In this document: one piece after another, positions 23,701-34,439 of the stretch
Layout: every line of letters begins with the position of its first letter
Numbering within the stretch: position 1 is the first letter of the stretch
Assembly: GCA_035610365.1 (NCBI GenBank)
Contig: CM069432.1
Span: 107,403,529 to 107,467,528, forward strand
From: Aquatica leii
Lineage: Eukaryota; Arthropoda; Insecta; Coleoptera; Lampyridae
Direction: 5' to 3'
DNA: 64,000 bases
The notes under the pieces: generated by a model
Database searches by the model: none
Seen by the model: only the letters and a program-made list of their open reading frames with translations
Told to the model about the DNA's origin: nothing
Program-made: the position numbers and the translations under genes

Positions 23701-25389
23701 CTGTTTCTGTATCAAGTCTAGATCCGAGGAAAATCATGACAACCCGAGATCCGCCACAAGGAAAAAATATAAGAATTTTTTTTCTGCCTTAATACGTTTA
23801 TGTCAAGCAACTGAACCATTTTTCCCTCAGAGGGGAAAAGATTTTGCAAATTGATAAACCAGTAACAAAACTAGATCCTTTAGAATAAGAGTTAAGTCAA
23901 CGTATATGTTTGTTTATTTAGAGATACATGAGTGAACGTGAGATCCAGCAGCGTTGTCAACTTCTGGGATCTCACGTTGAGCAAAATTCAACTACAATAA
24001 GATACAAATAATGACGGCGCAAGTTAATTCTATTAATAGACCTCTTATTATACAGAATCTGCTGTGTGACCTTGCAACAAGTTTCAGTTCAGTGTAATTA
24101 TAATATTGTATTAAGTTACTTCTTATTAAACAAAGATATCTTTCGTTTTGAATTAATTTTGTTGTCTAACTTAGCAGCAGGTTGAATTTTACAACGTTTT
24201 CAATAGTGGATTTTATTAAAATTAACGTTAGTACACAAATGTTAATAACTCAAGTTGAAAATAAATACTTATTGTTTTACGTTATAGTAATATAGTAAAA
24301 AAATTCGAAATATAAAAACTATTAGTTTTGTACTATTAAGATAAGAAAGAAGTCAGTAATGTAAAATACAATTTAAAATCAAACTTTCAAGTTTACATCG
24401 ATATGAAATTTTATAGTGATTTTTCTGTTTGTTTATATGTTTTTTTTAGTTTTTAATTAAAGACACTTAGGACATAATGGTTTGGTGTGTTTTATGTAGT
24501 TGTAATAGTAGAAAACGTGTAAATAAGAAGGTTTAATTGAGTAATACATTTACATGTATGTACCTACATTGACACTTCCATTAGCCTTACATTTGATATT
24601 AAGAATCTTTTTGAATTAAACCTAAATTTTAAATCACTGTTTTTTAATTTACTTTATTTGATTTGTCACTATCTTTTATTGACATTTTTAAAGTTTATTG
24701 ATTAAACCATTTAGATAACTTTTTATCTTTATTTTGCACATTATTTTCTTCTACAATGTCTGGCCATAAGTGCATTCATTGATTTCAAATGTTGATGTTT
24801 TACATATAATGGAACTAAAATTTCTAAGTTTTTTAATCAAAAGAAATGTTTATAGTATATTACAACTGATCATAAAGTAAACAATAGTTTCCAAAGAGTT
24901 TCATAAAAATTGTTACCAAATTAACTAGTCTTACTCTAAAAAATGTCATCTTTACTTTAGATTAATGAAGTTGTTAAAAAAATTAAAGTAAATATTGCTT
25001 ACTTGCGTAGATCCACAATTATCCAAAAATAGTTTTTTTAGCAAGTTACAGTATTTTAACATTATAATTATAATTGTATGTTTGAAACATTGAAATTAGA
25101 GCAGTTACAATTTTTTTCTAAGGATAACTTCAAGTAACTTGATAAATCATTGTATGTTTGTAAATTAACATATAACTTGTTGATCTCAAAAATTTTCAAT
25201 GTACGAATAATGTCAGAACTTTATTATTACGTAATTCTTGATAGCAAACTAAGTCACGGCTAGTAGTTTCACTTTATACATAGAAAATAGATGCTTTATG
25301 TTATCTCCAACTGATGATTTAAGAGTCGATATAAAAGCTTTTGTTAAGGTAATTTAAAAAGTACATTATGTGTTTCCTTTTTTGTTTTT

Positions 25390-25590
25390 TCTTGCAGCTT
25401 AGAACGCGTTGTAGTGAAACCATTTTGAATTTATAGGTTTGATCCTAGTTTATTTTTGTCAACCAAAAGAAAAAACTGAACTTGACTTTTGCGTCTTTGT
25501 TGTTTGTGAACTCAAACAAACTGACGTTTTAGAAGACATTCCAGCTTGCAACTTCAGAGTGCTAATTGCCATTGATGAAACTGAAAATTT
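25390..25590 (-). mobile_element. Diverged PLE-type terminal repeat fragment (E1' copy)
   Basis: Inverted counterpart of 12420-12620. The plus frame at 25439-25621 lies across it and equals the minus frame in E1 with three residue changes. I regard it as noncoding. Confidence 0.5.
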
Positions 25591-26864
25591 TAGTGATGGA
25601 CGGACAAGTTTAACTTATTAGAAACCATCAAAGTTTAATAGTCTGGTTGTTCTATTAAGTTAGACGAAAATCGCTTATAATCAAATCAAGAATAGTCAAT
25701 GGTCAATTACAAATCTTTAACCTATACAATTATTTACAAAATAAAGTACTGGTATTTTAAGATAAATTCTTTTTGACAAAAATCAATATTTCTTTTACAC
25801 AGAGCTTTAAATCATATTTTTTGTAGTACAAAACATTTCAAATACAATCGTAACTTCAATTTGTTATACTGTGTAGCTAAAAAAGTAATACAATTTTTGA
25901 ATAATTAACAAAGAATTATGTCATGTACATACATATAGTTAATTTTTTTTGTAAAACTAGAAAAATTTTTAGAGCTGTTATGATAATTTGTAAATTCGTG
26001 CAAAATACAACAGCTTGTGTATGTCCAAACTTTTTTTTAGAGTACTTTGACTTGTTTCTATGTTTCAATTACAGAGTTTACATCAATGGCATATCTTTTA
26101 TGCAGCCGCAACACTCGTATAAAAAACGTTATGAACTCTACTTGTGTCTTAATTTTTTAATAGTATAACAAACAGAAAGTGTAAAACTGTCTTAACATAT
26201 TTTGTTACGCATAGGCCTGATTTCTTTTTCCTGAGCAAAGTTGGAATCTCACTAATATTGTATGAACGTAGTATTATGATTATTTCGGCTTAAAACTAAA
26301 CAACATATATAAATGATGGGCATTACATAAAATATGACATGCACGTATTGAGCATCCTAAAAAATAAAAGCTGTTTGTTATTTGTTTGTTTTTACACTTT
26401 GGTGGAAATCAGTAAATAATGCCAAATGCTTCTTTGGTGCCACGTTAAAGTTACAAAATACCATCTTTCTAAATCTAATAAATCTAATCCAAAAGTCGCA
26501 GCACTAAACTCAAGCTTAATAAAACAATTTAATGTAAATTTAACTATTCTAAAGGTTTCCGCTGAAATTTTGAGATCTTGGAGAGAGAAATTAACAACTT
26601 GACCGTTACGTGTTACAGTAATTTTTTTTATATACCTTAGATTTAATGTTAAGTTATCAAAAATTGCGCGAATTCTGAAACAAATGTAATTCAACACACC
26701 ATCAACTTCGTTTTATTAGTTAATTAGGAAAAATACCTACGTTGAAAAAAGAAACCAACATAAATGTTTAATAGAAGAATCCGTGGTTTTTTTTTGGTTA
26801 AATTGAAACTGCATTTATGACGTACATTTATATGAGTTTTATTTTAAATTCTTAAACTTTCGCG

Positions 26865-27285
26865 GTTGATATGTTTATGATTATAAACAACTTTCGGCTT
26901 AGACCGCGTCGTAGTAAAACACTCAGACTTAGGCTTGGTCATAGTCTCTTCTTGAGAGCCAAAACAAGAAGTAGAACCTTGGCCTTTGCCGTATTGTCGT
27001 TCGTGAACCCAAACAAACTGATGTTTTGCAAGACATTGCAGCTTGCATCTTCAGAGTGGTAAATGTCACTGAAAGAAAAAGTATAAATGACGATATTTAT
27101 ACCAATAGCGATTAGCGTGATTAACGAACGTTATGTTTCCGTTACCGCTTGACTAATTTCAAACGAAGGCCAAATTCTACTTTATTGTTTTGGCTCTCAA
27201 AAAGAGACTATGACCAAGCTTAAGTCTGGGTGTTTTACTACGACGCGGTCTAAGCCGAAAGTCGCTTATAATCATAGTTTTATTT
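26865..27285 (-). mobile_element. PLE terminal-repeat fragments in opposite orientations (E1')
   Basis: Mirror image of 10780-11185: a minus-strand copy with TATAAATAT box and hammerhead core (26865-27165), then a plus-strand piece ending TCTAAGCCGAAAGTCGC (27170-27275). Confidence 0.7.
27017..27057 (-). ncRNA. Degraded PLE-type hammerhead motif (E1')
   Basis: ACT-CTGAAGA, stem II GCAAG/CTTGC, AAAAC-ATC-AGT: the same two core changes as the E1 copy, so they predate the E1/E1' split. Confidence 0.55.
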
Positions 27286-27379
27286 TATCACGCACGTCTA
27301 TTACTCAGTGAAAAGTGAAAAGATAACATAAAAATTTATTAGTAACGTTTTTGTCTTAGTAATAATTAAGTAGTTGTGT

Positions 27380-27820
27380 TACACCTTCAGGTAGGAGAAG
27401 CAAAAAACCCTTCCTTAGTAGATTTTTGCAGGCGACGTTTCGTGGCGTTATTGTGCGCATTTCATCATGGCCAATAAAAAACGAGCCCAAGGGGAACTGT
27501 CCGATGAACTAGTCACAAGCTTAAAATTCAATAAATAAACAAACAATGACATTAACAGTTAGTGTGGAGATAAAAATATAATAAATTACAAACAGAAAAC
27601 ATTTACATAGACAAACATCATCTAACTTATTTATAGTTATTTCCAATTGTTTATTTATTTATTGAATATTAATTTTGTGACTAGCCTGTCGATTAGCTCA
27701 TCTTGGGTCTGTTTTTTATTGGCCATGATGAAATGCGCTCAATAGCGCTACGAAACGTCGCCTATAAAAATCTACCAAAAGTGACTTTTTTGTCTCTCCT
27801 ACCTGAAAGTGTAATACAAC
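27380..27820. repeat. Foldback with paired hammerhead-like motifs (E1' copy)
   Basis: Counterpart of 10232-10660. Cores lie at 27431-27472 (minus) and 27721-27762 (plus). The plus-strand copy has the better stem II (GCGCT/AGCGC), followed by GAAAC-GTC-GCC. The frame at 27703-27987 begins in this repeat and is probably not a gene. Confidence 0.6.
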
Positions 27821-29285
27821 TACTAAATAAAAATGTATCTTACCACAGAATAATTATTGAAAGAATTTGTAAAACACATTCCTTACGAATTATATGCTAT
27901 ACTTTTTCTACAACTATAATCTGTTTAATTATTAATCAAAGTCAAATTAAACTTTTTACAAGAACAAGTAACGCAAAAAATAAATAATCTGAAATTAAAA
28001 ATTTATGTTGGTAGTATACCTGCAGTAATACCTAAAACGACAATTAAAAATTATATGTCGAAACCAGTCCAAACTGTATTTATTTTATGTCAATTTGTCA
28101 GTGTCAATTTAACAAATTATAAGTGTAACTGTTATTTGAGTTTTAGCTATTTAATACATTGATTTTAAGCAAACGTTACTATGAATGAGCTGAGTCAGTT
28201 TAAAAAATATCGATTGTTTACAACAATTTGCTTTTACAGCTAGTAAATAAAATAAATGTATTTATGAGAAATGTAAATGTTATTTCTTACAAGCTATAAA
28301 GAATAAGATGTGAATATGATAAAGCAAATAAGGTAAATTTGTAAATATTTAGAAATAATTTGTAATTAATGGGTGTTATTATTAGGATTGGAGATTCACA
28401 AACTAAAAAAATAATAAGAAAATTAGTGGTTTTAATAGCATTGTTTTGGAGTAAAAACTGTTTTAATCTTTTTATAACGAACATTTAGAAAATGCAAGAA
28501 AAAGTTAATTACCGCAATGAATCGAATATGCTACAAAAATCTACTGTGATAAGAAATATTGCAATAAATAGAAATTTTAAACATAACAAATCTATTGCAG
28601 CTTAGCAATCTCGTTACTTAGAAAAATGATACCAAGGAAAAAACAAGAAGACAATTACAAAAGTGAAGATAACAGTGATTGTTTTCGGTAATAATTACTT
28701 TTAAATACGTAATTTTTTCAATGTATAACCCAGTGATTTGTACTAGTTTTGTAACCATTGATTGTTCTTGCAGAATTTATCTTATGAAGAAAGGTTTTAC
28801 TGTAATTTTTAGTCTAAATGCTTATAAACTTTCACAAACAACTCGATTACAATTTTGTTTTATCTAAGTGAACATGTGTTACTTAAACGCACATCGACTC
28901 GGTAAGAATGTATACAAGATAAAAATAATGCTATCTTTGCGTATAAATAGCTTTAAAACACATATAAAACGAGATCCGACAGGTTGCCAAATATACCGGA
29001 TCTCGACTTAAGTGTAAAATCTAAATTGAAGTTATATACAATAAAATTACTAGGGCGCCCTCTTCAGCTTAAACAGTTGAACTGCTCGTGTATAAAATTG
29101 GTCAAAAAAGGTAAAAAGTGAGCTCCAGGCAAAAATTTGGAATTTTACTCTACATCAAATGTCTTCTTGAAAAAACATTATATACACATAGATACAAGGT
29201 GAGATCCAAATTCGGATCTCACCTTACAAAACGGATCTAGTGTTGTTCAGTTTATAAGACGAACGGATCTGACCTTGTTACAAAA

Positions 29286-29287
<2 letters not shown>

Positions 29288-29319
<32 letters not shown>
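29288..29319. repeat. (TA)n junction between E1' and E3
   Basis: A TA run of about 32 bases between the E1' terminus (TTGTTACAAAAATA) and the E3 terminus (TGCATTTGTATCCTC). Confidence 0.92.
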
Positions 29320-29322
<3 letters not shown>

Positions 29323-29954
29323 TTTGTATCCTCTTCGTCTCCGCATATCTTTAGGACGCCCATCCATCCGGTAGAACAAATTATGTTACACAAGTTTTTT
29401 CCGTATTTAAATGGTCAGGTGTTACACCATTTTACAGGCAAAGATAGATGGGTAATGATAACACATGTTTTTTTCATACAAAATACAAATCTGTATTTAG
29501 TACTACCCTATCTCCATATGGGATTAAGACGCTTTCGCCTCCTTATATATATAATTGTAAAATGCTACGGTTGAGTTCACCTCCAGCGGCGCTGCCAAAG
29601 CTTAAGAATATTTTCAACGCATTTGACAAAACAGCTTATGCACGCTGTGATAATACAACATCATATTTTGTACTTGTGATTTAGTTTTTACAGTGTTACA
29701 ACTTAATTTTTAGTTATTGTGTGCAGACATTGTATTACCATTGTTTTTAAGTAGTGTGCAGTTAAACCAGGACGCTGCAATAAATACTTGTTCGCAGTAA
29801 GTAAAAGTTTTTTTTATTACAAAATAGATGTATTGGCGTATTGCTGAGAACTCAAAATATTCTAATAACTGCTTAGGTACGTCCTTTCAATTACTGTGGT
29901 GTACAAAATTCTTGACAACGTTTAAATGTTTTATCGCCGAATTCATTTTTTATT

Positions 29955-30395
29955 TTGTATTATTTTTATGATTATAAGCGGCTTTCGGCTTAGACTGCGT
30001 AGTAGTTAGACACCCAGACTTAGGCTTGGTCTTAGTCTCTTCTTGAGAGTCAAAACAAGAATTAGAACTTGGCCTTTGCCGTGTTGTTGTTCGTGTACCT
30101 AAACAAAATGACGTTTCGCAAGACATTGCAGCTTGCATCTTCAGAGTGGTAAATGTCACTGAAAGAAAAAGTGTAGCCAAGATTCGCCGAGTCTTAAACC
30201 GTCTTCTCGGTTCATATTACATGAATGTTTTTCTATTGCCACAGCTTCGCGGATTAGCCTGTGAAAGTAGAAAGGAGTTCTAGCTAACACTTTAGTTTAA
30301 TCAAAGTTCAGTGTGTGTCCTTGGTTCCACACGTGTTCTGCCACTGCTGATTTAGTAACTCTGCGGTGTTTGCAGTCAGCCATATGTTCTTTTAC
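29955..30395 (-). mobile_element. PLE 3' piece, minus strand
   Basis: On the minus strand, 30395 down to about 30190 encodes the decayed C-terminal end of a PLE endonuclease; its sequence matches 54770-54960 on the plus strand. It is followed by the PLE repeat with hammerhead core (30175-29965), which directly abuts GCCAAGATTCGCCGAG, without the TATAAATA segment. It is placed head to head with the plus-strand copy that starts at about 30400. Confidence 0.7.
30107..30148 (-). ncRNA. PLE-type hammerhead ribozyme motif
   Basis: ACT-CTGAAGA, stem II GCAAG/CTTGC, GAAAC-GTC, then ATT. All conserved core bases are present, but stem I has one mismatch (ACT against ATT). Known relatives: minimal type I hammerheads described in Penelope-like elements. 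Confidence 0.65.
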
Positions 30396-30424
30396 TTTAC
30401 ACTTATTGCAGTTATAAAGACAAC

Positions 30425-31239
30425 TTGTTTAAACAAGTAGAAGGAGCGGCCTTGCGTTCACCGCTCTCTCCAGTTATAGCCAATTTACATATTATGAAAA
30501 ATGTTGAGTTAAAACCAAAAACTTGGTTTAGATATGTTGATGATACGTTTGTTGTATGGCCTTATGGCAAAGATAAACTAAATCAGTTCTTTCAACATCT
30601 AAACTCTGCACATAACAGCATTAAATTTACTATGGAGTTAGAACATACGAGACTCTGTTTTGCATACTTTAGCCAAAAGTATACGTGTGTCAAATAATGA
30701 AAATCTACAAAAAAAAAAGGAAAAACTGTTGTAATCCCTTCAACAAAATAAATACGGGTTCAAAGAGATCCAAAACGCATGGAGAAGAGAAATAAATCTA
30801 AAAGTCAAAAAAGACTTATCACCTCCTACTAGCACCGCTGATTTACCTTACTGTATGGGTTCGACAGACAAAATAAACAGGGTGCTAAAGAAATATAATA
30901 TTAAAACTGTTTTTACGACCAAGGATACCCTAAACACCTGGTTTACATTTGCTAAAGACAAACAAGGGGCTCTAAAACATGCCGGAGTTTACAAAATTTC
31001 TTGTTCCTGTGGATCAAGTTATATAAGACAGACGGGACGCTCTATTGAAGTTAGAGTAAAAGAACATATGGCTGACTGCAAACACCGCAGAGTTACCAAA
31101 TAAACAGTTGCAGAGCACGTGAAGAACCAAAGACACACGCTGAACTTCGACCAAACTAAAGTGTTGGCTAGAACTGCTTTCTACTTATCCAGACTAATTC
31201 GCAAAGCCGTAGAATTAGAAAAACATCCATGTAATATGA
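30425..31239 (+). pseudogene. PLE reverse transcriptase plus GIY-YIG endonuclease, broken
   Basis: Family role: RT copies the element RNA and the C-terminal GIY-YIG nuclease nicks the target. The first block (30425-30697) reads GAALRSPLSPVIANL, then WFRYVDDTFVVW, with the YVDD catalytic pair of Asp. After a deletion and stops, 30855-31103 holds the linker and AGVYKISCSCGSSYIRQTG, the GIY-YIG-type motif (VYK...SYI) with the CSC pair characteristic of PLEs, then RVKEHMADCKHR. A TAA at 31101 replaces the Ser codon seen in the sister copy, and the remainder reads on to about 31239 with more changes. Confidence 0.8.
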
Positions 31240-31329
31240 ATTGAGAAGACGGTTTAAGACTCAGCAAATCTTGGCTACCAGTATTATATCCTCTAAAAGA
31301 AATATCAACCTTTTTGGAAAGGACACAAA

Positions 31330-31645
31330 CACTTACTCCAAGTAATAACGATGTCAGTCAAGCGGTAACGGAAATATAAGGTCCGTTAATCATGCTAATC
31401 GCTATTGGTATAAATATCGTCATTTACACTTTTTCTTTCAGTGACGTTTACTGCTCTGAAGATGCAAGCTGCAATGTCTTGCGAAACGTCAGTTTGTTTG
31501 GGTTCACGAACGACAATACTGCAAAGGCCAAGTTCTACTTCTCGTTTTGACTGTCAAAAAGAGACTAGGACCAAGCCTAAGTTTGGGTGTTTAACTATGA
31601 CGCGGTCTAAGCCAAAAGTCGCTTATAATCATAATCATAACAATT
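31330..31645 (+). repeat. PLE terminal repeat with promoter-like box and hammerhead
   Basis: GTCAAGCGGTAACGGAA, TTGGTATAAATATCGTC (TATA-like box at 31408), CTTTCAGTGACG, hammerhead core, and an end of TCTAAGCCAAAAGTCGC. The same block recurs at 10875, 26865, 29965, 55060 and 63600, so it behaves as the pseudo-LTR of this PLE family. Confidence 0.75.
31450..31495 (+). ncRNA. PLE-type hammerhead ribozyme motif, intact core
   Basis: Stem I GCT...AGT, CTGAAGA at 31456-31462, stem II GCAAG (31464-31468) with CTTGC (31478-31482), GAAA (31483-31486), then CGTC with cleavage expected after C 31490. The 2-bp helix III built on ACGU suggests dimeric action as in other minimal type I hammerheads. Best-preserved copy in the window. 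Confidence 0.75.
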
Positions 31646-31825
31646 GCGAAAGCTTAAGATTTTATATCGTACTATTTTTGTTTAAATACAAAAATACTTC
31701 TAAAATTGGCGATCAAATGTAATCAGCGAATCAAAATGCTCAAGAAATTTGAAAAAGCTGAGGTTACGTACTTAATAATTAATAATAATGTGTTTGACTA
31801 TTTGTTTTCTTTTTTATTCCTTCTA

Positions 31826-32035
31826 GGCTGTACCGGCTATGAATCGTTAGATCCGTTTCACTGCAGCCACAACTCCGATGAAGATCCGACCTTTCATCCA
31901 GAAAAGCTGGGCTTAAAACTAACTTTAGTGAATAATCTACTGTTCAAATTTTTTTCTTTAAAAGCAAACAATGTTGCAGACAAAATAACCTTTTCTAAAT
32001 GCATAGACCAACTAATTACGCATTATTACTAAAGA
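31826..32035 (+). CDS. Exon-like open frame, unrecognised
   Basis: The open frame 31706-32032 contains TTTTTATTCCTTCTAG (ending 31826), which looks like a splice acceptor. It is followed by GCTGYESLDPFHCSHNSDEDP and TFHPEKLGLKL, a more protein-like composition than its surroundings. I do not recognise it. It sits about 0.5 kb upstream of the recombinase-like remnant and could be an N-terminal exon of the same gene, but that is inference. Confidence 0.3.
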
Positions 32036-32499
32036 ACGGAAAAATCAATTTTGCATTTTTTCTTGTTTTTTGAACAAAGTTCATTTTTGTAAAATTACTA
32101 CTCCAAACTAAAAACACATTCCTTATACTTAAAAATAGAATTAAGGTAGTTCTCTCACGTCGGTCATTTAGTTTATAGCTTTGTTCTCACGGTTTGTAAA
32201 AATTTCCAATATTTTTTTTCTTATTGTAGGTAATGCTAAAACAAGTCTAGTGTCGTTTTTTTTTTATTTTTTTTAAATTAAAACTTGATTAATTGGCCAA
32301 AACATAACTAACATTATCTGTGTCGTGCAGCAGTTATTTTTTATTTTCTTTTTTAAAGTTATATTTCAAAAAACGTAAATTTATAGCAAAGTATATTTTT
32401 TTTACTACTTACAAATTTGCAAACGACAGAGTGGTAAATCCCTACCGCATTGCTGCTTACATTTAAAATACGCTATCAGCATTTTGATTTAGTCGTCCA

Positions 32500-32965
32500 C
32501 TACAGGCTTCATAAGTAGATGCCTTTTTAGACTTATAACTCTTTGTTTCCGCCAAATGTACAAGAATTTATAGACTTGTTACTTGAATTAAGAAGTGAAA
32601 TGATGCCGCAAATATTTGTTTATTTGCAACTCTGATGCAGCTGGTAAACATCAAAGTGCCCAATTTGCCAAATTCATGGGCCACACAGTAAAGACTCACC
32701 ATGAATTTTAGGAAATAAGTTAAAAAGCGTACTAAACTGTTAAGGTTGCAACATTATTTGACAAAGGGGATCAAATTGAATACAAAAACAAGGCATTAAC
32801 TGTTATTAATATTAATTCTGATGAAGAGGGCATTCTACCAAACTCACCACCGGCACCCGTACATAAAAACAAACATTCGACTACAAAAGACTGCGCAGGA
32901 GAGAAAAGTTGCAGTTTATCAAGTTCTAAAAATGTTGCAAAAATAGAAAAGAAGCAGAATAGTTA
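32500..32965 (+). pseudogene. Possible tyrosine-recombinase (Crypton-like) remnant
   Basis: Across frames I read VQEFIDLLLELRSEM, then (about 32642-32711) KHQSAQFAKFMGHTVKTHHE-F followed by TAG, then ATLFDKGDQIEYKNKAL and ININSDEEG, ending at TAG 32963. The MGH...H.EFY pattern recalls the C-terminal end of eukaryotic tyrosine recombinases, where Tyr is the nucleophile. Here the expected Tyr codon (32709-32711) is TAG. Upstream parts are scrambled. The assignment rests on one short motif from memory; it may be another protein of unknown function. It lies between the PLE and the right end of E3. Confidence 0.35.
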
Positions 32966-32999
32966 GAAGAACAGAAAAACAGAAAAAATTGGTATCGTC

Positions 33000-33800
33000 A
33001 CTTTAAACAGCATACTAAAAAGAAGTAAGCTCTAAAAATGCTTAGGTGTGTGAGCTTATAAACTAACAGAAAGTGAAGACTTTTGTTTATCATATATACA
33101 CAACAGCAGAAAAATAAAAATACGTAGTCATTTTGACATAATGTCATTATTTTATTATTTGTATTATATTGTTTTCATTTTATTACTTTTATAATCTTTG
33201 TTAAATAAACTTTATAACTGCGTGTTATTTATTTAATTGTAACTAAACAGCTAACCTAAAAACAAAATTATTTTTTTTTTAATAATATGATTAAAACATT
33301 TCTACAAAATAAAATGAATTTAAATAAAAGATCAGAGGCTTCCATGGCCGAAGTAAAATGAAAACGTTTTTTTGGGTTTAAACCGTTTTAAAGTAGAAAC
33401 CGAAGTTGCCAACGTTTCGTTCAAAATCCAAAACAGTGTCCCAGATCTAAGTGTCCCAGATCTAACAATTAATTAATATTATTTATTTTTGTATAAAGAT
33501 TTTATTCTGTAGATAATAGCATCTTTTCATTTAAACTTTTTTATTTTTCTCTAGGTGTCACAGTAAACTTTTTCGTAAAATTAAATGGTTTATCCTCTTG
33601 TAAATTTGATCTGGAGATATACTGTATATATGTATAATGACTTGTTTTATATTAGTTCATATCAATATCATACATACCTTACTAATCTGTAATATAGGCA
33701 AATTAAACAAAAATTGACTGGAAGAAATTACGAGGTATGTAGGTAGGACTAAATCCAGAAAAGTAATTATATCCATATACGTCATGTACATATATCTTTG
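33000..33800. other. E3 right interior, no gene
   Basis: AT-rich. At about 33400-33425, GAAGTTGCCAACGTTTCG equals the 3' half of the second hammerhead family (41959-41976) but lacks a CUGANGA half. GTGTCCCAGATCTAA is repeated in tandem at about 33437-33466. Confidence 0.4.
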
Positions 33801-34133
33801 TATCGTTTTTGCCTCTAGCGGTGTTGTCAATATGATGAGGCAAACACGTACTAGTAGCATAAGGAGGTGGTTTGGAACTAAATACATCATGAATATAAAA
33901 CAGCAGCGCCCCTAGTGACTAAGTAGTAGAACTGTATTGTATTTTTGTATGGATGTTTAGATCGTTTTCACCTCCGACAAAAAAATCGTCAAACGATAGA
34001 GAGTGTCTCAAGAAAGATAATACAGATGAAAAATAAGAGAAACGCTTTCGGCTCCGAAAACGGAGGCAAACACGTAAAAACGGAGGCGAAATCGATCTAT
34101 TCATATAGCATTCGGAGGTGTATGAGTACTAAA

Positions 34134-34137
<4 letters not shown>

Positions 34138-34188
<51 letters not shown>
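34138..34188. repeat. (TA)n junction between E3 and E4
   Basis: About 50 bases of TA, the longest run in the window, between the E3 right end (ACTAAATGCA) and the E4 left end (TGTCAAGTGGCA). Confidence 0.95.
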
Positions 34189-34191
<3 letters not shown>

Positions 34192-34439
34192 AAGTGGCAT
34201 ATTCCAGGACAATTTTGCATGTGAAACGGCAGATTTGAAGACATTTGTTGGGTTCAAGGACTGTCCCGGAAGATTTCTACGTTAAACGGTAGTTTCCAGG
34301 ACGTCCTGGAAACTGCCTTTTTTTGGTATTGGCAGATTCCCGACCATTTTGAAATGTACATACATCGGCGATGTACATACATTTCAGATGTATGTACATC
34401 CGGTGTATATACATTATCATTACAGGCAGATTCCAGGAC

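Larger units (their letters stand above)
23701..29290 (-). mobile_element. E1': inverted near-identical copy of E1
   Basis: Reverse-complemented, this 5.6-kb stretch follows E1 end to end, with a few percent substitutions by eye and several indels of 60-100 bp. The same GAGATCC clusters lie at both ends (23715-24000 and 28970-29270), and the same foldback and PLE fragments lie inside. It stops at the same place as E1 against a (TA)n run on both sides. That favours two insertions of one element, or one element with giant inverted repeats, over a random segmental duplication. Confidence 0.65.
30396..31645 (+). mobile_element. Internally deleted Penelope-like retroelement
   Basis: It contains the core of the reverse transcriptase, a collapsed linker, the GIY-YIG endonuclease, and the downstream repeat with TATAAATA box and hammerhead. 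Compared with 54170-55340, about 170 bp between the RT end and the linker are missing: the reading jumps from MELEH to the FAYF...YTCV stretch. Both 5' truncation and internal deletion are common in PLE copies. Confidence 0.8.
29320..34137 (+). mobile_element. E3: 4.8-kb element with CCTCCG/GCCTCC-rich ends
   Basis: The left terminus TGCATTTGTATCCTCTTCGT is matched by the reverse complement of the right terminus, TGCATTTAGTACTCATACAC, followed in both by CTCCG. GCCTCC/CACCTCC motifs occur at about 29339, 29537, 29578 on the left. On the right they occur, mostly inverted, at about 33835, 33863, 33969, 34062, 34081, 34112, with GAGGCAAACACGT twice. A TTATATATATA box follows a CGCCTCC motif at 29537. 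PLE sequences and a possible recombinase remnant lie inside. Confidence 0.45.

Noticed and set aside
8715..29290. Helitron or Polinton explanation for E1/E2
   Set aside because: No Rep/helicase, polymerase B, integrase or capsid reading, and no TC...CTRR hairpin end; the inverted motif-rich ends and TA runs do not fit either class.
33437..33466. Tandem GTGTCCCAGATCTAA, with GATCTAA recalling the E1 AGATCC motif
   Set aside because: Only two units, not near an E1 end and without the C or G after GATC; treated as a chance short duplication.
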